From Amycolatopsis sp. A133 (GTDB taxonomy: Bacteria > Actinomycetota > Actinomycetes > Mycobacteriales > Pseudonocardiaceae): 64,000 bases of DNA. Under the pieces are notes generated by a model. The model ran no database searches and was not told the origin of the DNA. It was given only the letters and a program-made list of their open reading frames with translations. Position numbers and translations under genes: made by a program. This document shows positions 25,463 through 35,390 of this stretch, piece by piece. Within the stretch, counting starts at the first letter, position 1. Every line of letters begins with the position of its first letter. The stretch lies in assembly GCF_031082405.1 (NCBI RefSeq), contig NZ_JAVHJU010000038.1, forward strand, positions 62,001-126,000, in the 5' to 3' direction.

Positions 25463-26485
25463 TCAGGACATCAGCTTCGCGGTCAGTTCCCCGCGGCTGC
25501 GGACGCCCACCTTGCCGAACACCGACTTGAGGTGGTCCTGCACCGTGTGCGCCGAGATCGCCAGCCGGGCGGCGATGTCCACTGTGGACTTTCCGGCCAG
25601 CACCTCGCGGCAGACGTCGCGCTCGCGGGCGGTCAGGCCGTAGGCCGCGAGCAGCACGCCCAGCAGCTCGGCGCCGGAGGCGCGGTCGATCGTCACCACC
25701 GTCTCGCCGTCGTCCTCGCCGGCCACCAGCCGGCCGGCGTGCAGCACGATCCACCCGCCGTGGGCGTCGCGGACCCGGGCGCGGAACGTGCCCGTCGCCG
25801 CCGCGCGGGCGCCGGTGACCACCGCGCGCAGCAGGACCGCGAAGCGGCCCGGGGCGATCTCGTCCAATTCGGACCGCCACCCCGCGGCCGCCGCGGTGGC
25901 CGCCCGGTGCCTGCCGTCCGGGCCGACGACCACGATCGCCGGTTCCGCCCGCTCCCCCGCGGCCCGCGAGCGCGCGGCCACCCGCGTCGCCGCCGCCAGT
26001 GCCGGGGCGACCGACAGCAGGAACTCGACCTCACGATCGCTGAACTCCCCGCGCCGCACCAGGCCGGCCGCAGCCCACGACGTGCCGTCCACCCGGAACA
26101 CCGCCCGCAGCTCGTGGCCGAGCCCCAGCGGGCGCCAGACCTCGGTCCACCGGCCGCTGCGCTCGACGGCCCGGCGGGGCAGGTCGGACAGGCGCGCCAC
26201 CGGCACCGGCCGCCGCGCCAGCTCGGCGAAGGTGTGCGGCTGCGCGCCGTCGTACTCGTACGTCGCCAGCAGCGGCTCGTACTCGCCGGGGATGCGGGCC
26301 CGGCCGCTGGTCATCGAGCTGATCACCGCGGTGTCCGGATCCAGCGAAGCCCAGCACGTCAGCTCCGCCGGCACCACGCGGTCGACCAGCTCGATGGCGG
26401 CGGCGTGCAGCTCGGCGACGCCGAGGCCCGCCGTCGCGAGGGCGGCGACCTCGCGCCGCACTCCCTGCGCCCGGCCTTCCCACAT
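25463..26485 (-). CDS. LuxR-type regulator with a GAF-like sensor region
   Basis: A 340-residue regulator. The C-terminal LuxR helix-turn-helix reads LTARERDVCREVLAGKSTVD, then IAARLAISAHTVQDHLKSVF. The first 270 residues look like a degenerate GAF sensor (VPAELTCWASLDPDTAVISS, then VAPALAAATRVAARSRAAG). The ATG at 26485 is chosen because an upstream in-frame stretch would overlap the divergent cupin gene. The 87-base intergenic region contains ATCCC-N8-GGGAT (26520-26537), a possible shared operator. Its likely targets are the divergent cupin and DUF1304 genes. Confidence 0.8.
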   Translation of the reverse strand: MWEGRAQGVRREVAALATAGLGVAELHAAAIELVDRVVPAELTCWASLDPDTAVISSMTSGRARIPGEYEPLLATYEYDGAQPHTFAELARRPVPVARLSDLPRRAVERSGRWTEVWRPLGLGHELRAVFRVDGTSWAAAGLVRRGEFSDREVEFLLSVAPALAAATRVAARSRAAGERAEPAIVVVGPDGRHRAATAAAAGWRSELDEIAPGRFAVLLRAVVTGARAAATGTFRARVRDAHGGWIVLHAGRLVAGEDDGETVVTIDRASGAELLGVLLAAYGLTARERDVCREVLAGKSTVDIAARLAISAHTVQDHLKSVFGKVGVRSRGELTAKLMS

Positions 26486-26572
26486 GGACGCAGTATGCGC
26501 CGCCCGGGGCGGGCCGGATATCCCACTTTCCCGGGATGGTCCCCCGCCGCCGGAATTCCTAGCGTCCTCGGC

Positions 26573-26986
26573 ATGACCCACTTCACCGCCCCGGGCGAAG
26601 GCCCGGAACTCGACAGCAAGGACGCGCGGATCACCGTCAAGGTCGGCGCGGAGCACACCGGCGGCGCCTACGAGGTGTTCGAGGTCGACGCCCCGCGCGG
26701 CCCGGCCGTCCCGCCGCACACCGAGCCCTGGGCGAAGAGCTTCTACGTGCTGCACGGGCGCATCACGGTCTACGTCGACGGCGAACTCCACGACCTCGGC
26801 CCCGGCGCGTCGATCAGCATCCCGGCGGGCGCGGTCAACACCTTCACGGTGCACACGCCGTCGGCGCAGTTCCTCGTGCTGTGCCTGACCGGCGGGATGG
26901 GCCGGTTCTTCCGCGCCGTCGACCGGGCCACAGTGGACCGGATCCCGGAGATCGCCGGGCGCCACGGCATCGAGCTCGTGCCGTGA
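26573..26986 (+). CDS. Single-domain cupin protein
   Basis: A 137-residue cupin. Motif 1 is PPHTEPWAKSFYVLHGRITVYVDG (His and Glu of the metal site present), and motif 2 is LGPGASISIPAGAVNTFTVH. Such proteins may be small-molecule isomerases, dioxygenases or sensors; this one cannot be assigned further. It is divergent from the LuxR regulator, and its stop overlaps the GTG of the DUF1304 gene as GTGA, so the two are co-translated. Confidence 0.82.
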   Translation: MTHFTAPGEGPELDSKDARITVKVGAEHTGGAYEVFEVDAPRGPAVPPHTEPWAKSFYVLHGRITVYVDGELHDLGPGASISIPAGAVNTFTVHTPSAQFLVLCLTGGMGRFFRAVDRATVDRIPEIAGRHGIELVP

Positions 26987-27384
26987 ACGCCGTCGCGCAG
27001 GTCTTCGCCGTCCTGGCGGTGCTGGTGCACCTGCTGGCGTTCACGTGGGAGGTGGTGCTGTTCGAACGGCCCGGCGTGCACGAGGGCATCTTCAAGATCC
27101 CCACCGCGAACCTGCCCGCGACCCGGCTGTGGTCGTTCAACGTCGGCTGGTACAACCTGTTCCTCGCCGCCGGCCCGGTGCTGGGGCTGGTCCTGCTGCA
27201 CACGGGCCAGGACGGCGCCGGGCGCTGGCTGGTGCTCTACTGCTGCGGGTTCATGCTGCTGGCCGGGATCGCCCTCGGTGTCTCGGACCTGCTCGCCCTC
27301 AGCCGTCCCCGCGGCGCGGGCCTGGGTGGGGCGCTCGCCCAGGCGCTGCCGCCGCTGGGCGCGCTGGTCTCCGCCGCCTTCTGA
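26983..27384 (+). CDS. DUF1304 family membrane protein
   Basis: A 133-residue protein with four membrane helices: AQVFAVLAVLVHLLAFTWEV, NVGWYNLFLAAGPVLGLVLL, WLVLYCCGFMLLAGIALGVS and a C-terminal helix. The FNVGWYNLFLA segment and size match DUF1304. Function is not known. It is the second gene of the cupin unit and ends one base before the relA stop on the other strand. Confidence 0.82.
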   Translation: MNAVAQVFAVLAVLVHLLAFTWEVVLFERPGVHEGIFKIPTANLPATRLWSFNVGWYNLFLAAGPVLGLVLLHTGQDGAGRWLVLYCCGFMLLAGIALGVSDLLALSRPRGAGLGGALAQALPPLGALVSAAF

Positions 27385-27385
27385 C

Positions 27386-29743
27386 TCAGGAAGCCGACGT
27401 CACGCGGTAGACGTCGTAGACGCCCTCCACGCCGCGCACCACCTTGAGGACGTGGCCCAGGTGCTTCGGGTCGCCCATCTCGAACGAGAACCGGCTGACC
27501 GCGACCCGGTCGCGGGACGTCGTCACCGAGGCCGACAGGATGTTGACCCTTTCGTCGGCCAGCACCTTGGTGACGTCCGACAGCAGGCGGTGCCGGTCGA
27601 GCGCCTCGACCTGGATGGCCACCAGGAACACCGAGGACGCCGAAGGCGCCCACTCGACTTCGACCAGCCGCTCGGGCTGGGACTGCAGGTCGCCGGCGTT
27701 CGTGCAGTCGGTGCGGTGCACCGAAACCCCGCCGCCGCGGGTCACGAAGCCGAGGATCTCGTCGCCCGGCACCGGGGTGCAGCAGCGGGCGAGCTTCGCC
27801 CAGACGTCGCTGGCGCCCTTGACCACCACACCGACGTCGTTGGAACCGCGGCGCCGGGTCACCGTGGACGGCGTCGCGCGCTCGGCGAGCTCCTCCTCGG
27901 CCGCGTCGACGCCGCCGATCAGCGCCACCAGGCGCGACACGACGTGCTTCGCGCTCGTGTGGCCCTCGCCGACCGCCGCGTACAGCGAAGAGATGTCGGC
28001 GTGGCGCAGCTCGGTGGCCACCGCGCCCATGGACTCCGCGGAGACCAGCCGCTGGATCGGCAGGCCGACCTTGCGGATCTCCTTGGTGATGGCTTCCTTG
28101 CCGCCTTCGATCGCCTCGTCGCGGCGTTCCTTGGCGAACCACTGCCGGATCTTCGCGCGGGCCTTCGGCGAGCCGGCGAACTGCAGCCAGTCGCGCGACG
28201 GGCCGGCGTTCTCCGCCTTCGACGTGAAGATCTCGACGACTTCGCCGTTTTCCAGCTTGCGTTCGAGGGCGACCAGCCGGCCGTTGACGCGGGCGCCGAT
28301 GCAGCGGTGCCCGACCTCGGTGTGCACGGCGTAGGCGAAGTCGACCGGCGTCGATTCGACCGGGAGCGTGATCACGTCGCCCTTGGGCGTGAACACGAAG
28401 ATCTCGCGCGAGGCCAGCTCGTAACGCAGCGACTCGAGGAAGTCGCCCGGATCCGCCGCCTCCCGCTGCCAGTCGAGGAGCTGGCGCATCCACGCCATCT
28501 CGTCGACGTCCACGGCGTTGCCGTTGTGGGTGCCCTTGGTCTCCTTGTACCGCCAGTGCGCGGCGATGCCGTATTCGGCGGTGCGGTGCATCTCGTAGGT
28601 GCGGATCTGCACCTCGAGGGGCTTGCCGTCGGGACCGATTACCGTCGTGTGCAGCGACTGGTAGACGCCGAACCGCGGCTGCGCGATGTAGTCCTTGAAC
28701 CGGCCGGGCACCGGCTGCCACAGCGCGTGCACGACACCCATCGCGGCGTAGCAGTCGCGGACGTCCTCGACGAGGATCCGCACGCCGACCAGGTCGTGGA
28801 TGTCGTCCAGGTCGCGGCCGCGGACGATCATCTTCTGGTGGATCGAGTAGTAGTGCTTCGGCCGGCCCTCGACCTTCGCGGTGATCCGCGACGACACGAG
28901 GTTGCTGGTCAGGTCGGTGATGACCGACCGCAGGTAGATGTCGCGCGAGGGCGCGCGGTCGGCGACCAGGCGCACTATTTCGTCGTACTTCTTGGGCTGC
29001 AGGATCGCGAACGCGAGGTCTTCCAGCTCCCACTTGACCGTGGCCATGCCGAGCCGGTGGGCCAGCGGCGCGAGCACCTCGAGGGTCTCGCGGGCCTTGC
29101 GGGCCTGCTTCTCCGGCGGCAGGAAGCGCATGGTGCGCATGTTGTGCAGCCGGTCGGCGAGCTTGATGACCAGCACCCGGGGGTCCTTGGCCATCGCGAT
29201 GACCATCTTGCGGATGGTCTCGGCCTCGGCGGACGAGCCGAGCTGCACCTTGTCCAGCTTCGTGACGCCGTCGACGAGCTCGGCGACCTTGTCGCCGAAG
29301 TCGGCCTTCAGGCTCTCGACGGCGTAGCCGGTGTCCTCGACCGTGTCGTGCAGCAGCGCCGCGACGAGCGTGGTGGTGTCCATGCCGAGCTCGGCGAGGA
29401 TGGTGGCGACGGCGAGCGGGTGGGTGATGTACGGGTCGCCGGACTTGCGCCGCTGGTTGCGGTGCAGTTCCTCGGCGACGTCGTAGGCGCGCTGCAGCAG
29501 CCCGAGGTCGCCGTTCGGGTGGAGCTCGCGGTGGATGACGGCCAGCGGCTCGAGGACCTGCTTGACCGGGGCGGCGCGCTGCGCGGTGATCCGCCGGGCG
29601 AGACGCGCCCGGACCCGCCGGGTCGCGGACGGGTTCGGCGCCGCGCCGTTCGGCTTCGGCGGCGCGGGCTGTGCCGCCGCCGGCTGCCCGTTCTGCTGGG
29701 CGCCCTGCTTCGCGGGCACCGCGGCGTCGAGCTCCTGGCTCAC
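27386..29743 (-). CDS. relA: Bifunctional (p)ppGpp synthetase/hydrolase
   Basis: A 785-residue Rel enzyme controlling the stringent response. The HD hydrolase has [12 protein letters not shown] and [12 protein letters not shown]. The synthetase has [19 protein letters not shown] and the catalytic EVQIRT. TGS ([20 protein letters not shown]), the conserved-Cys region ([16 protein letters not shown]) and the ACT domain follow. GTG at 29743 is preceded by AGGAGG. A 12-codon longer form would lack a ribosome site. It lies downstream of apt, as in M. tuberculosis, but a 21-base repeat array with a strong palindrome separates the two. Confidence 0.97.
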   Translation of the reverse strand: MSQELDAAVPAKQGAQQNGQPAAAQPAPPKPNGAAPNPSATRRVRARLARRITAQRAAPVKQVLEPLAVIHRELHPNGDLGLLQRAYDVAEELHRNQRRKSGDPYITHPLAVATILAELGMDTTTLVAALLHDTVEDTGYAVESLKADFGDKVAELVDGVTKLDKVQLGSSAEAETIRKMVIAMAKDPRVLVIKLADRLHNMRTMRFLPPEKQARKARETLEVLAPLAHRLGMATVKWELEDLAFAILQPKKYDEIVRLVADRAPSRDIYLRSVITDLTSNLVSSRITAKVEGRPKHYYSIHQKMIVRGRDLDDIHDLVGVRILVEDVRDCYAAMGVVHALWQPVPGRFKDYIAQPRFGVYQSLHTTVIGPDGKPLEVQIRTYEMHRTAEYGIAAHWRYKETKGTHNGNAVDVDEMAWMRQLLDWQREAADPGDFLESLRYELASREIFVFTPKGDVITLPVESTPVDFAYAVHTEVGHRCIGARVNGRLVALERKLENGEVVEIFTSKAENAGPSRDWLQFAGSPKARAKIRQWFAKERRDEAIEGGKEAITKEIRKVGLPIQRLVSAESMGAVATELRHADISSLYAAVGEGHTSAKHVVSRLVALIGGVDAAEEELAERATPSTVTRRRGSNDVGVVVKGASDVWAKLARCCTPVPGDEILGFVTRGGGVSVHRTDCTNAGDLQSQPERLVEVEWAPSASSVFLVAIQVEALDRHRLLSDVTKVLADERVNILSASVTTSRDRVAVSRFSFEMGDPKHLGHVLKVVRGVEGVYDVYRVTSAS

Positions 29744-29887
29744 CCGCACCTCCTGCTGCTCGTGCGGCCTTCGGACCACCAGGGTAGCCGTTGCGCCTCG
29801 TAGCCCTCTCGGGTGCGCCCGTTCAGGGGGATGTGGGGCCCGTCACCAGCCGGTTCCCCGCATCCCGGCGTGCCGGAACCCGTCACC

Positions 29888-30024
29888 CGCGTGATCCGGC
29901 CCGGAACTCGCGTGATCGGGGCCGTAACCGGCGTGATTGGAGCCGGAACTCGCGAGTTCCGGCTCCAATCACGCGAGTTCCGGGCCCAATCACGCGAGTT
30001 CCGGGTTCGGTCACGCGGGTCGGG
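29888..30024. repeat. Inverted array of the 21-base unit with a 44-base perfect palindrome
   Basis: Three units point left (CGCGTGAT at 29888, 29909; GGCGTGAT at 29930) and three point right (ATCACG at 29968, 29989; GTCACG at 30010), all 21 bases apart within each arm. At the junction, 29931-29974 is a perfect palindrome with 22-base arms, centred on ACTCG/CGAGT. The whole region is an imperfect inverted repeat of about 137 bases. It lies in the transcript between apt and relA, so the RNA could fold into a long hairpin. It shares its unit with the arrays at 15123 and 46728. Confidence 0.9.
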
Positions 30025-30027
30025 GGG

Positions 30028-30546
30028 TCAGCAGACCTGGAGGGCGTGGACCTTCCGGTCTCCGAGGACCTGGCGGCCGCCGAGGGCGGCCAGTTCCAGA
30101 ACCACCGACACGCTGTCGACCACCGCGCCCGCGTCCTCCAGGAGCTTGCCGGTGGCCGCCACCGTGCCGCCCGTGGCGAGGACGTCGTCGAGGACCGCGA
30201 TCCGCTGGCCCGGCCGCACCACACCGGCCGGCAGCTCCACCGTCGCCGTGCCGTACTCCAGTGCGTAGTCGACGCGGCCCGCCACCTGCGGCAGCTTGCC
30301 GGGCTTGCGGATCAGCACCACGCCGAGGCCGCGGGCGTACCCGACGGCCGCGGCGAGGAGGAACCCGCGGGCCTCCACGCCGGCGAGCGCCTCGACCCGA
30401 TCGTCGAGGGTGCCCGCCAGCGCGTCGGTCACCGCTTTGAACGCACCCGCGTCCGCGAAGAGCGGGCTCAGGTCGCGGAACAGCACGCCGGGCTCGGGGA
30501 AGTCCGGCACCTCGGCGATCAGGCCGAGGGCGTCGTCGAGCTGCAC
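30028..30546 (-). CDS. apt: Adenine phosphoribosyltransferase
   Basis: A 172-residue purine salvage enzyme making AMP from adenine and PRPP. FPEPGVLFRDLSPLF at the N-terminus and the PRPP site VLDDVLATGGTVAAT are diagnostic, and EARGFLLAAAVGY is the usual central segment. The GTG start lies one base after the secF stop, so it is translated from the sec operon message. Gene order secD-secF-apt-relA matches M. tuberculosis apart from a lipoprotein gene missing here. Confidence 0.95.
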   Translation of the reverse strand: MQLDDALGLIAEVPDFPEPGVLFRDLSPLFADAGAFKAVTDALAGTLDDRVEALAGVEARGFLLAAAVGYARGLGVVLIRKPGKLPQVAGRVDYALEYGTATVELPAGVVRPGQRIAVLDDVLATGGTVAATGKLLEDAGAVVDSVSVVLELAALGGRQVLGDRKVHALQVC

Positions 30547-30547
30547 G

Positions 30548-31765
30548 TCAGCGCTTCCGCTTCCCGGCCGGGCGCTGCTTCTGGATCCGGGCGGGGACGC
30601 TGGCCGCGGCCGCGTACGCCTTCTCCTTGCGCAGTTCCTTCGCCAATGCGTCGTCGTCCGAGGCGTCGAAGTCCTCGCCCGCCGCCGCCTTGCGCTCCTG
30701 GCTGGCCCGGCGCTGGTGGACCCGCTCGGCCTGCTGCCGGTACTTCGGGTCGCGCATCTTGAAGTCGACCAGCAGCGGGGTGGCCAGCGCGACCGACGAG
30801 AGGACGCCGACCAGGGTGCCGGTCAGCTGCACCAGCGCCAGGTCCTGCAGCGTGCCCGAGCCGAGCAGCACGTAGCCGACGACCAGCAGGCCCAGGATCG
30901 GCAGCAGCGCGATGAACGCCGTGTTGAACGACCGCATCAGGGTCTGGTTCAGCGCGAGGTTCGCGGCTTCGCCGTACGTGCGGCGGGTCAGCCCGAGCAG
31001 GCCGCGCGTGTTCTCGCGGACCTTGTCGAACACCACCACCGTGTCGTACAGCGAGAACCCGAGGATGGTCAGCAGGCCGATCACGGTCGCCGGGGTCACC
31101 TCGAAGCCGATCAGCGAGTACACCCCCGCGGTGACCAGGATGTCGTGCAGCAGCGAGACCAGCGCGGCCGCGGCCATCCGCAGGTCAAAGTAGATCGCCA
31201 GGAAGATGACCACCGCGACGAGGAACACCGCGAGCGCGAGCAGCGCCTTCTGCGAGATCTCCCCGCCCCAGGACGCGCTCACCGCGCTGTCGCTGATCGC
31301 CTGGACGCTGGGCTGGCCGTTGCCGCCCTTCGGGCCCAGGTCCTGGAACAGGCCCTGCTTGAGCTTGGCGACGTCGGCCGCGTTCAGCGTCTCGGTGCGG
31401 ATCTGGATGGTCGACGCGGCGCCCGTGCCGACCTTCTGCGCCTCCGCGGCCGGGTGGCCGAGCGCCTTCTGGAACGACGCCTTGGCCTGGTCCTCGGTGA
31501 TCACGCCGTGGATGCCGTCGGCGGGCATCTGGATCTGCGTGCCGCCCTCGAACTCGATGCCGAGGTTGAAGCCGCGGACGATCATCGACAGCAGGCACAC
31601 CAGCACCAGCGCGCCGAAGAAGGCGTACCAGCGCTTGCGCTTGCCGACGACGTCGAACGCGCCCGTGCCGACGTACAGCCGGTGGAAGACGCTTTCCCTC
31701 TTGCCGGGCTTGGCCGCCACCTTGGCGTTGCCTTCGGCGTCGGTGCCCAGTTCTTCGACCCCCAC
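30548..31765 (-). CDS. secF: Protein translocase subunit SecF
   Basis: A 405-residue protein with six membrane helices, the first at RWYAFFGALVLVCLLSMIVR, and the external P1-like region GIEFEGGTQIQMP. The core motifs ILVTAGVYSLIGFEVTPATV and GFSLYDTVVVFDKVREN are SecF hallmarks. With SecD and YajC it uses the proton gradient to finish protein export through SecYEG. GTG start with AAGGAGG upstream. One base separates it from secD. The C-terminus is a long, charged cytoplasmic tail rich in Lys/Arg/Glu, ending GKRKR. Confidence 0.96.
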   Translation of the reverse strand: MGVEELGTDAEGNAKVAAKPGKRESVFHRLYVGTGAFDVVGKRKRWYAFFGALVLVCLLSMIVRGFNLGIEFEGGTQIQMPADGIHGVITEDQAKASFQKALGHPAAEAQKVGTGAASTIQIRTETLNAADVAKLKQGLFQDLGPKGGNGQPSVQAISDSAVSASWGGEISQKALLALAVFLVAVVIFLAIYFDLRMAAAALVSLLHDILVTAGVYSLIGFEVTPATVIGLLTILGFSLYDTVVVFDKVRENTRGLLGLTRRTYGEAANLALNQTLMRSFNTAFIALLPILGLLVVGYVLLGSGTLQDLALVQLTGTLVGVLSSVALATPLLVDFKMRDPKYRQQAERVHQRRASQERKAAAGEDFDASDDDALAKELRKEKAYAAAASVPARIQKQRPAGKRKR

Positions 31766-31766
31766 G

Positions 31767-33551
31767 TCAGGCCTCCTTCACGTTCGCGCGGCCGACCGAG
31801 GTGGCCTTCTTCCGCTGCGAACCCAGTTGCTGCACGGCGCCGAGGCCCAGGTGCCTCGGATTGGACAGGAACGCGTTCTTGGACGTGGACACCATGGCCA
31901 CCAGCGGGTGCGTCACCAGGTACACGACGACCAGGTCGAGCACCGTGGACATGCCGAGGGTGAACGCGAAGCCCTGGACGTCGCCGACCGCGATGACGTA
32001 CAGGATGGCCGCGGCCAGGAAGCTCACCGCGTCCGAAGCCAGGATGGTGCGCCGGGCGCGGACCCAGCCGCGTGGCACCGCGGACCGGAACGTCCGGCCC
32101 TCCCGTATTTCGTCCTTGAGCCGTTCGAAGTAGATGACGAACGAGTCCGCCGTGATACCGATGGCGATGATCAGGCCGGCGATGCCCGCGAGGTCCAGCG
32201 TGTAGCCGATCCAGCGGCCGAGCAGCACCAGCACCGCGAACACCAGTGCGCCGGACAGGGCCAGCGACAGGATGGTGAGCACGCCGAGCAGCCGGTAGTA
32301 GAACAGGCAGTAGACGAACACGACCAGCAGGCCGATGCCGCCGGCGATCAGACCGGCCTCCAGCGAGGCCAGGCCGAGGGTCGCCGACACCGTGGTCGCG
32401 TCCGAGGACGCGAACGACAGCGGCAGCGAGCCGTACTTGAGGATGTCCGAGAGGTTCTTCGCCTCGGACTGGGTGAACTTGCCGGTGATCTGGGTGTTGC
32501 CGTCGAGGATGGCCACCTGGATGTTCGGCGCGGAGACGACCTGCGTGTCGAGCACGAACGCGGCCTGCTGGCCGGTGTTCTTCGAGGTGAAGTCGGCCCA
32601 GGTCTTGGTGCCCTCGCCCTTGAAGCTGAGGTTCACCACCCACTGGCCGCGCTGCTGGTCGTAGCCCGAGGTCGAGTCGGCGATCTCGGTGCCCGGCAGG
32701 AACTCCGGCTCCAGCAGGTACTTGTACGTGTCGTGGTCACCGCAGGCGACCAGCGGCAGCTTCGGGTCGTCGTTGCCCTCGAGGGGGTCCTTGGCGTTCG
32801 GCGCGCAGGTGAGCGCCGCCATCGCCTTCGAGACGAGCTCCTGGTTCGGCTGGCCGTCGGCGCCGATCAGCTGCGGGTTCTGCCGGACCGCCTTGGCGGC
32901 CTGGATCTCCTGCGCGGTCTGCGCGTCGACCGAGCCGTCCGCGGGTGCCGGCGCCGGGGTGGACGCGGGCGGCGGCGGGGTGCTGCTGCTCGGGGCGGCC
33001 GGCGTGGTGCTGGGCTGCTGCGCGGGCGCGGCGCCCGGCGCGCCGCCACCGGCGGCCTTGCTCGTCGTCGGGGCGCCCGAGGACGAAGGCGCCGTCGACG
33101 AGCTCGGGGCCCCCGAGGTCGGCGGGGTCGCGGCCGGCGGCGGGGTGGTCGTCTGCGGGGGCACCACCGGCTGGGTGGCGGCCGAGACGACCTTCCGGAA
33201 GCCCAGCTTCGCGGTCTTGCCCAGGTTCTTCGCCTGGTCGCCCTGCTCGCCGGGGACCGTGATGACGACGTTGTTGCCGTCGAGGAGGACCTCGGTGCCG
33301 CTGACGCCGATCCCGTTGACGCGCCGTTCGATGATCTGGCGCGCCTGGTTCAGGGACTCACGGGTCGGCTGGCCGCCGTCGGGGGTGCGGGCGGTGAGCG
33401 TGACCCGGGTGCCGCCCTGCAGGTCGATGCCCAGTTTCGGGGTCGGCTTGTGGTTGCCGGTGAGGAACACCAGCGCGTACAAGACGATCACGATCAAGGC
33501 GAACAGGGCGAGATAGCGTCCCGGGCGGAGATGCCCGGCTGAAGCTGCCAC
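31767..33551 (-). CDS. secD: Protein translocase subunit SecD
   Basis: A 594-residue SecD. Helix 1 (YLALFALIVIVLYALVF) is followed by LGIDLQGGTRVTL and the external P1 domain. The domain is interrupted by about 80 residues rich in Pro, Thr, Ser and Ala, an insertion common in actinomycete SecD. Five further helices include GIAGLIIAIGITADSFVIYF. GTG at 33551 is chosen over an extension to 33665 because the extension is polar and not SecD-like. Upstream, a hairpin terminator separates it from yajC. Confidence 0.95.
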   Translation of the reverse strand: MAASAGHLRPGRYLALFALIVIVLYALVFLTGNHKPTPKLGIDLQGGTRVTLTARTPDGGQPTRESLNQARQIIERRVNGIGVSGTEVLLDGNNVVITVPGEQGDQAKNLGKTAKLGFRKVVSAATQPVVPPQTTTPPPAATPPTSGAPSSSTAPSSSGAPTTSKAAGGGAPGAAPAQQPSTTPAAPSSSTPPPPASTPAPAPADGSVDAQTAQEIQAAKAVRQNPQLIGADGQPNQELVSKAMAALTCAPNAKDPLEGNDDPKLPLVACGDHDTYKYLLEPEFLPGTEIADSTSGYDQQRGQWVVNLSFKGEGTKTWADFTSKNTGQQAAFVLDTQVVSAPNIQVAILDGNTQITGKFTQSEAKNLSDILKYGSLPLSFASSDATTVSATLGLASLEAGLIAGGIGLLVVFVYCLFYYRLLGVLTILSLALSGALVFAVLVLLGRWIGYTLDLAGIAGLIIAIGITADSFVIYFERLKDEIREGRTFRSAVPRGWVRARRTILASDAVSFLAAAILYVIAVGDVQGFAFTLGMSTVLDLVVVYLVTHPLVAMVSTSKNAFLSNPRHLGLGAVQQLGSQRKKATSVGRANVKEA

Positions 33552-33666
33552 GGTGCTTCGGTCTCCTCGGACGGGGTGGACCCCAACGTTGCGGTGCCCG
33601 CCCGGAGGGTTACCGGGAGGGACTGTGTGCGATTCACTCCCGGGCGCGGGTATGACGGCGGACACG

Positions 33667-33700
33667 CACGCAGCACCGAGACAGTACTCGGTGCTGCGTG
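33667..33700 (-). terminator. Hairpin between yajC and secD
   Basis: CACGCAGCACCGAG and CTCGGTGCTGCGTG form a perfect 14-base stem with a six-base loop, about 70 bases after the yajC stop and 115 bases before secD. It can end the yajC message or reduce read-through into secD, which then needs its own promoter. Confidence 0.72.
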
Positions 33701-33770
33701 AGCCCGGCGTGCGAGGCCGTACCGACTTTCGTCGGGATTCCCGTCCCCGCCCAGGAGTGCCCCGGAGTGC

Positions 33771-34178
33771 TTACTTCTTGCCGTGCTCCAGCGGCGGCGC
33801 GACCTGCGCGGTGGTCTGCGGCTCGTCGTCCTTGATGCCGGAGGTCGACTCGATGATCGCCGGCTCCGCGGCCGGGATCTCCGCGTCCTCGACGGAGTCC
33901 TCCTCGGTCTCGACGACCGGCTCGACCTTCTCGCGGACCGCGAGCCGCAGCCAGGTGGTGACGACACCGGGCGCGATCTCGATGTCGATGGTGTTGTCGC
34001 CGGAGGCGTCGGCGACGGTGCCGTAGAGACCGGACGTGGTCATCACACGGTCACCGGGCGCCAGGCTGCTCTGCAGTTCCTGCTGCGCGGCCTGCTGCTT
34101 CTTCTGCTTTCGCGTGCTCATCACCAGCGGCACCGCGAGGACGAGCACGAGCAGCAGGGGCAGCAATAGCTGTTGCAT
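33771..34178 (-). CDS. yajC: Preprotein translocase subunit YajC
   Basis: A 135-residue protein. One N-terminal membrane helix (LLLPLLLVLVLAVPLVM) is followed by STRKQKKQQ and the YajC core LAPGDRVMTTSGLYGTVADA. The C-terminal 50 residues are acidic and unconserved. It assists SecDF. ATG at 34178 has GGAG upstream and places the helix at the N-terminus, so the longer in-frame form is rejected. It lies between ruvB and secD as in other actinobacteria. Confidence 0.93.
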   Translation of the reverse strand: MQQLLLPLLLVLVLAVPLVMSTRKQKKQQAAQQELQSSLAPGDRVMTTSGLYGTVADASGDNTIDIEIAPGVVTTWLRLAVREKVEPVVETEEDSVEDAEIPAAEPAIIESTSGIKDDEPQTTAQVAPPLEHGKK

Positions 34179-34313
34179 ATTTCTCCGTTCGACGGACACC
34201 CGGGCCCAGCCGAAATGTCCGGTTTTTGGGTATGTGCTCCGGTCAAGTGTGCCAGGTACCAGCGCGGACGCCAGCACCCACCCGCCGGTACGGGCCGCTT
34301 GGCCTGTTCGAAC

Positions 34314-35381
34314 TCAGTCCTGCTCGAACAGCGACGGCCCGCCCTGGTCCGGGCGCCCCGGGAGGTCCGCGGGAGGCACCATGCCGAGGTGTTCCCACGC
34401 GGTCGCCGTCGCGACGCGGCCACGCGGGGTGCGGGCGAGCATACCGGCGCGCACGAGGTAGGGCTCGCACACCTCTTCCACGGTGGTCGCCTCCTCCCCC
34501 ACGGCCACCGCCAGCGTCGAGATCCCCACCGGCCCGCCGCCGAACGACCTGGTCAGCGCGGTGAGCACGGCCCGGTCGAGGCGGTCGAGGCCCAGGTCGT
34601 CGACGTCGTAGACGGCCAGCGCGGCGCGGGCGACCTCGCGGGTCACCTTGCCGTCGGCGCGGACCTCGGCGTAGTCGCGGACGCGCCGCAGCAGCCGGTT
34701 CGCGATCCGGGGCGTGCCCCGCGAGCGGCGGGCGATCTCCGCGCAGCCGTCGCGGTCGATCGGGATGTCGAGGATCGTCGCGGCCCGGCGGACGACCAGC
34801 TCCAGCTCGGCGTCGGTGTAGAACTCCATCTGGCCGGTAAAGCCGAACCGGTCGCGCAGCGGGCCGGTCAGCGAGCCGGACCGGGTGGTCGCGCCGACCA
34901 GCGTGAACGGCGCGATCTCCAGCGGGATGCTGGTGGCGCCCGGGCCCTTGCCGACCACGACGTCGACGCGGAAGTCCTCCATCGCCAGGTAGAGCATCTC
35001 CTCGGCGGGCCGGGCGATCCGGTGGATCTCGTCGATGAACAGGACGTCGCCGGGCGCGAGGTTGGACAGCATCGCGGCCAGGTCGCCGGCGCGTTCCAGC
35101 GCCGGGCCGGAGGTGATCCGGATGGCCGCGTTCAGCTCGGCGGCGACGATCATCGCCATCGACGTCTTGCCCAGCCCGGGCGGGCCGGACAGCAGGACGT
35201 GGTCGGGCGGCACGCCGCGGCGGCGCGCACTCTCCAGCACCAGCTCCAGCTGTTCGCGCACGCGCGGCTGACCGACGAACTCGTCGAGCTTGCGGGGCCG
35301 CAGGGTGCCTTCGACGTTCTCCTCGCCGGTCTGGGCCCACGCCGAGAGCGCCTCGTCCTCTTCCACCGCTTCATACTCCAC
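34314..35381 (-). CDS. ruvB: Holliday junction branch-migration ATPase RuvB
   Basis: A 355-residue AAA+ motor. Walker A is [10 protein letters not shown], Walker B is VLFIDEIHR, sensor 1 is [12 protein letters not shown], the Arg finger region is PLRDRFGF, and sensor 2 is [18 protein letters not shown] winged helix closes the protein ([17 protein letters not shown]). With RuvA and RuvC it processes recombination junctions. GTG start nine bases after the ruvA stop; last gene of the ruvC-ruvA-ruvB operon. Confidence 0.97.
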   Translation of the reverse strand: MEYEAVEEDEALSAWAQTGEENVEGTLRPRKLDEFVGQPRVREQLELVLESARRRGVPPDHVLLSGPPGLGKTSMAMIVAAELNAAIRITSGPALERAGDLAAMLSNLAPGDVLFIDEIHRIARPAEEMLYLAMEDFRVDVVVGKGPGATSIPLEIAPFTLVGATTRSGSLTGPLRDRFGFTGQMEFYTDAELELVVRRAATILDIPIDRDGCAEIARRSRGTPRIANRLLRRVRDYAEVRADGKVTREVARAALAVYDVDDLGLDRLDRAVLTALTRSFGGGPVGISTLAVAVGEEATTVEEVCEPYLVRAGMLARTPRGRVATATAWEHLGMVPPADLPGRPDQGGPSLFEQD

Positions 35382-35390
35382 GGCCGTGTC

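Noticed and set aside
29744-29887. A small gene between relA and the repeat array
   Set aside because: No frame with a ribosome site and actinomycete codon bias; treated as relA leader.
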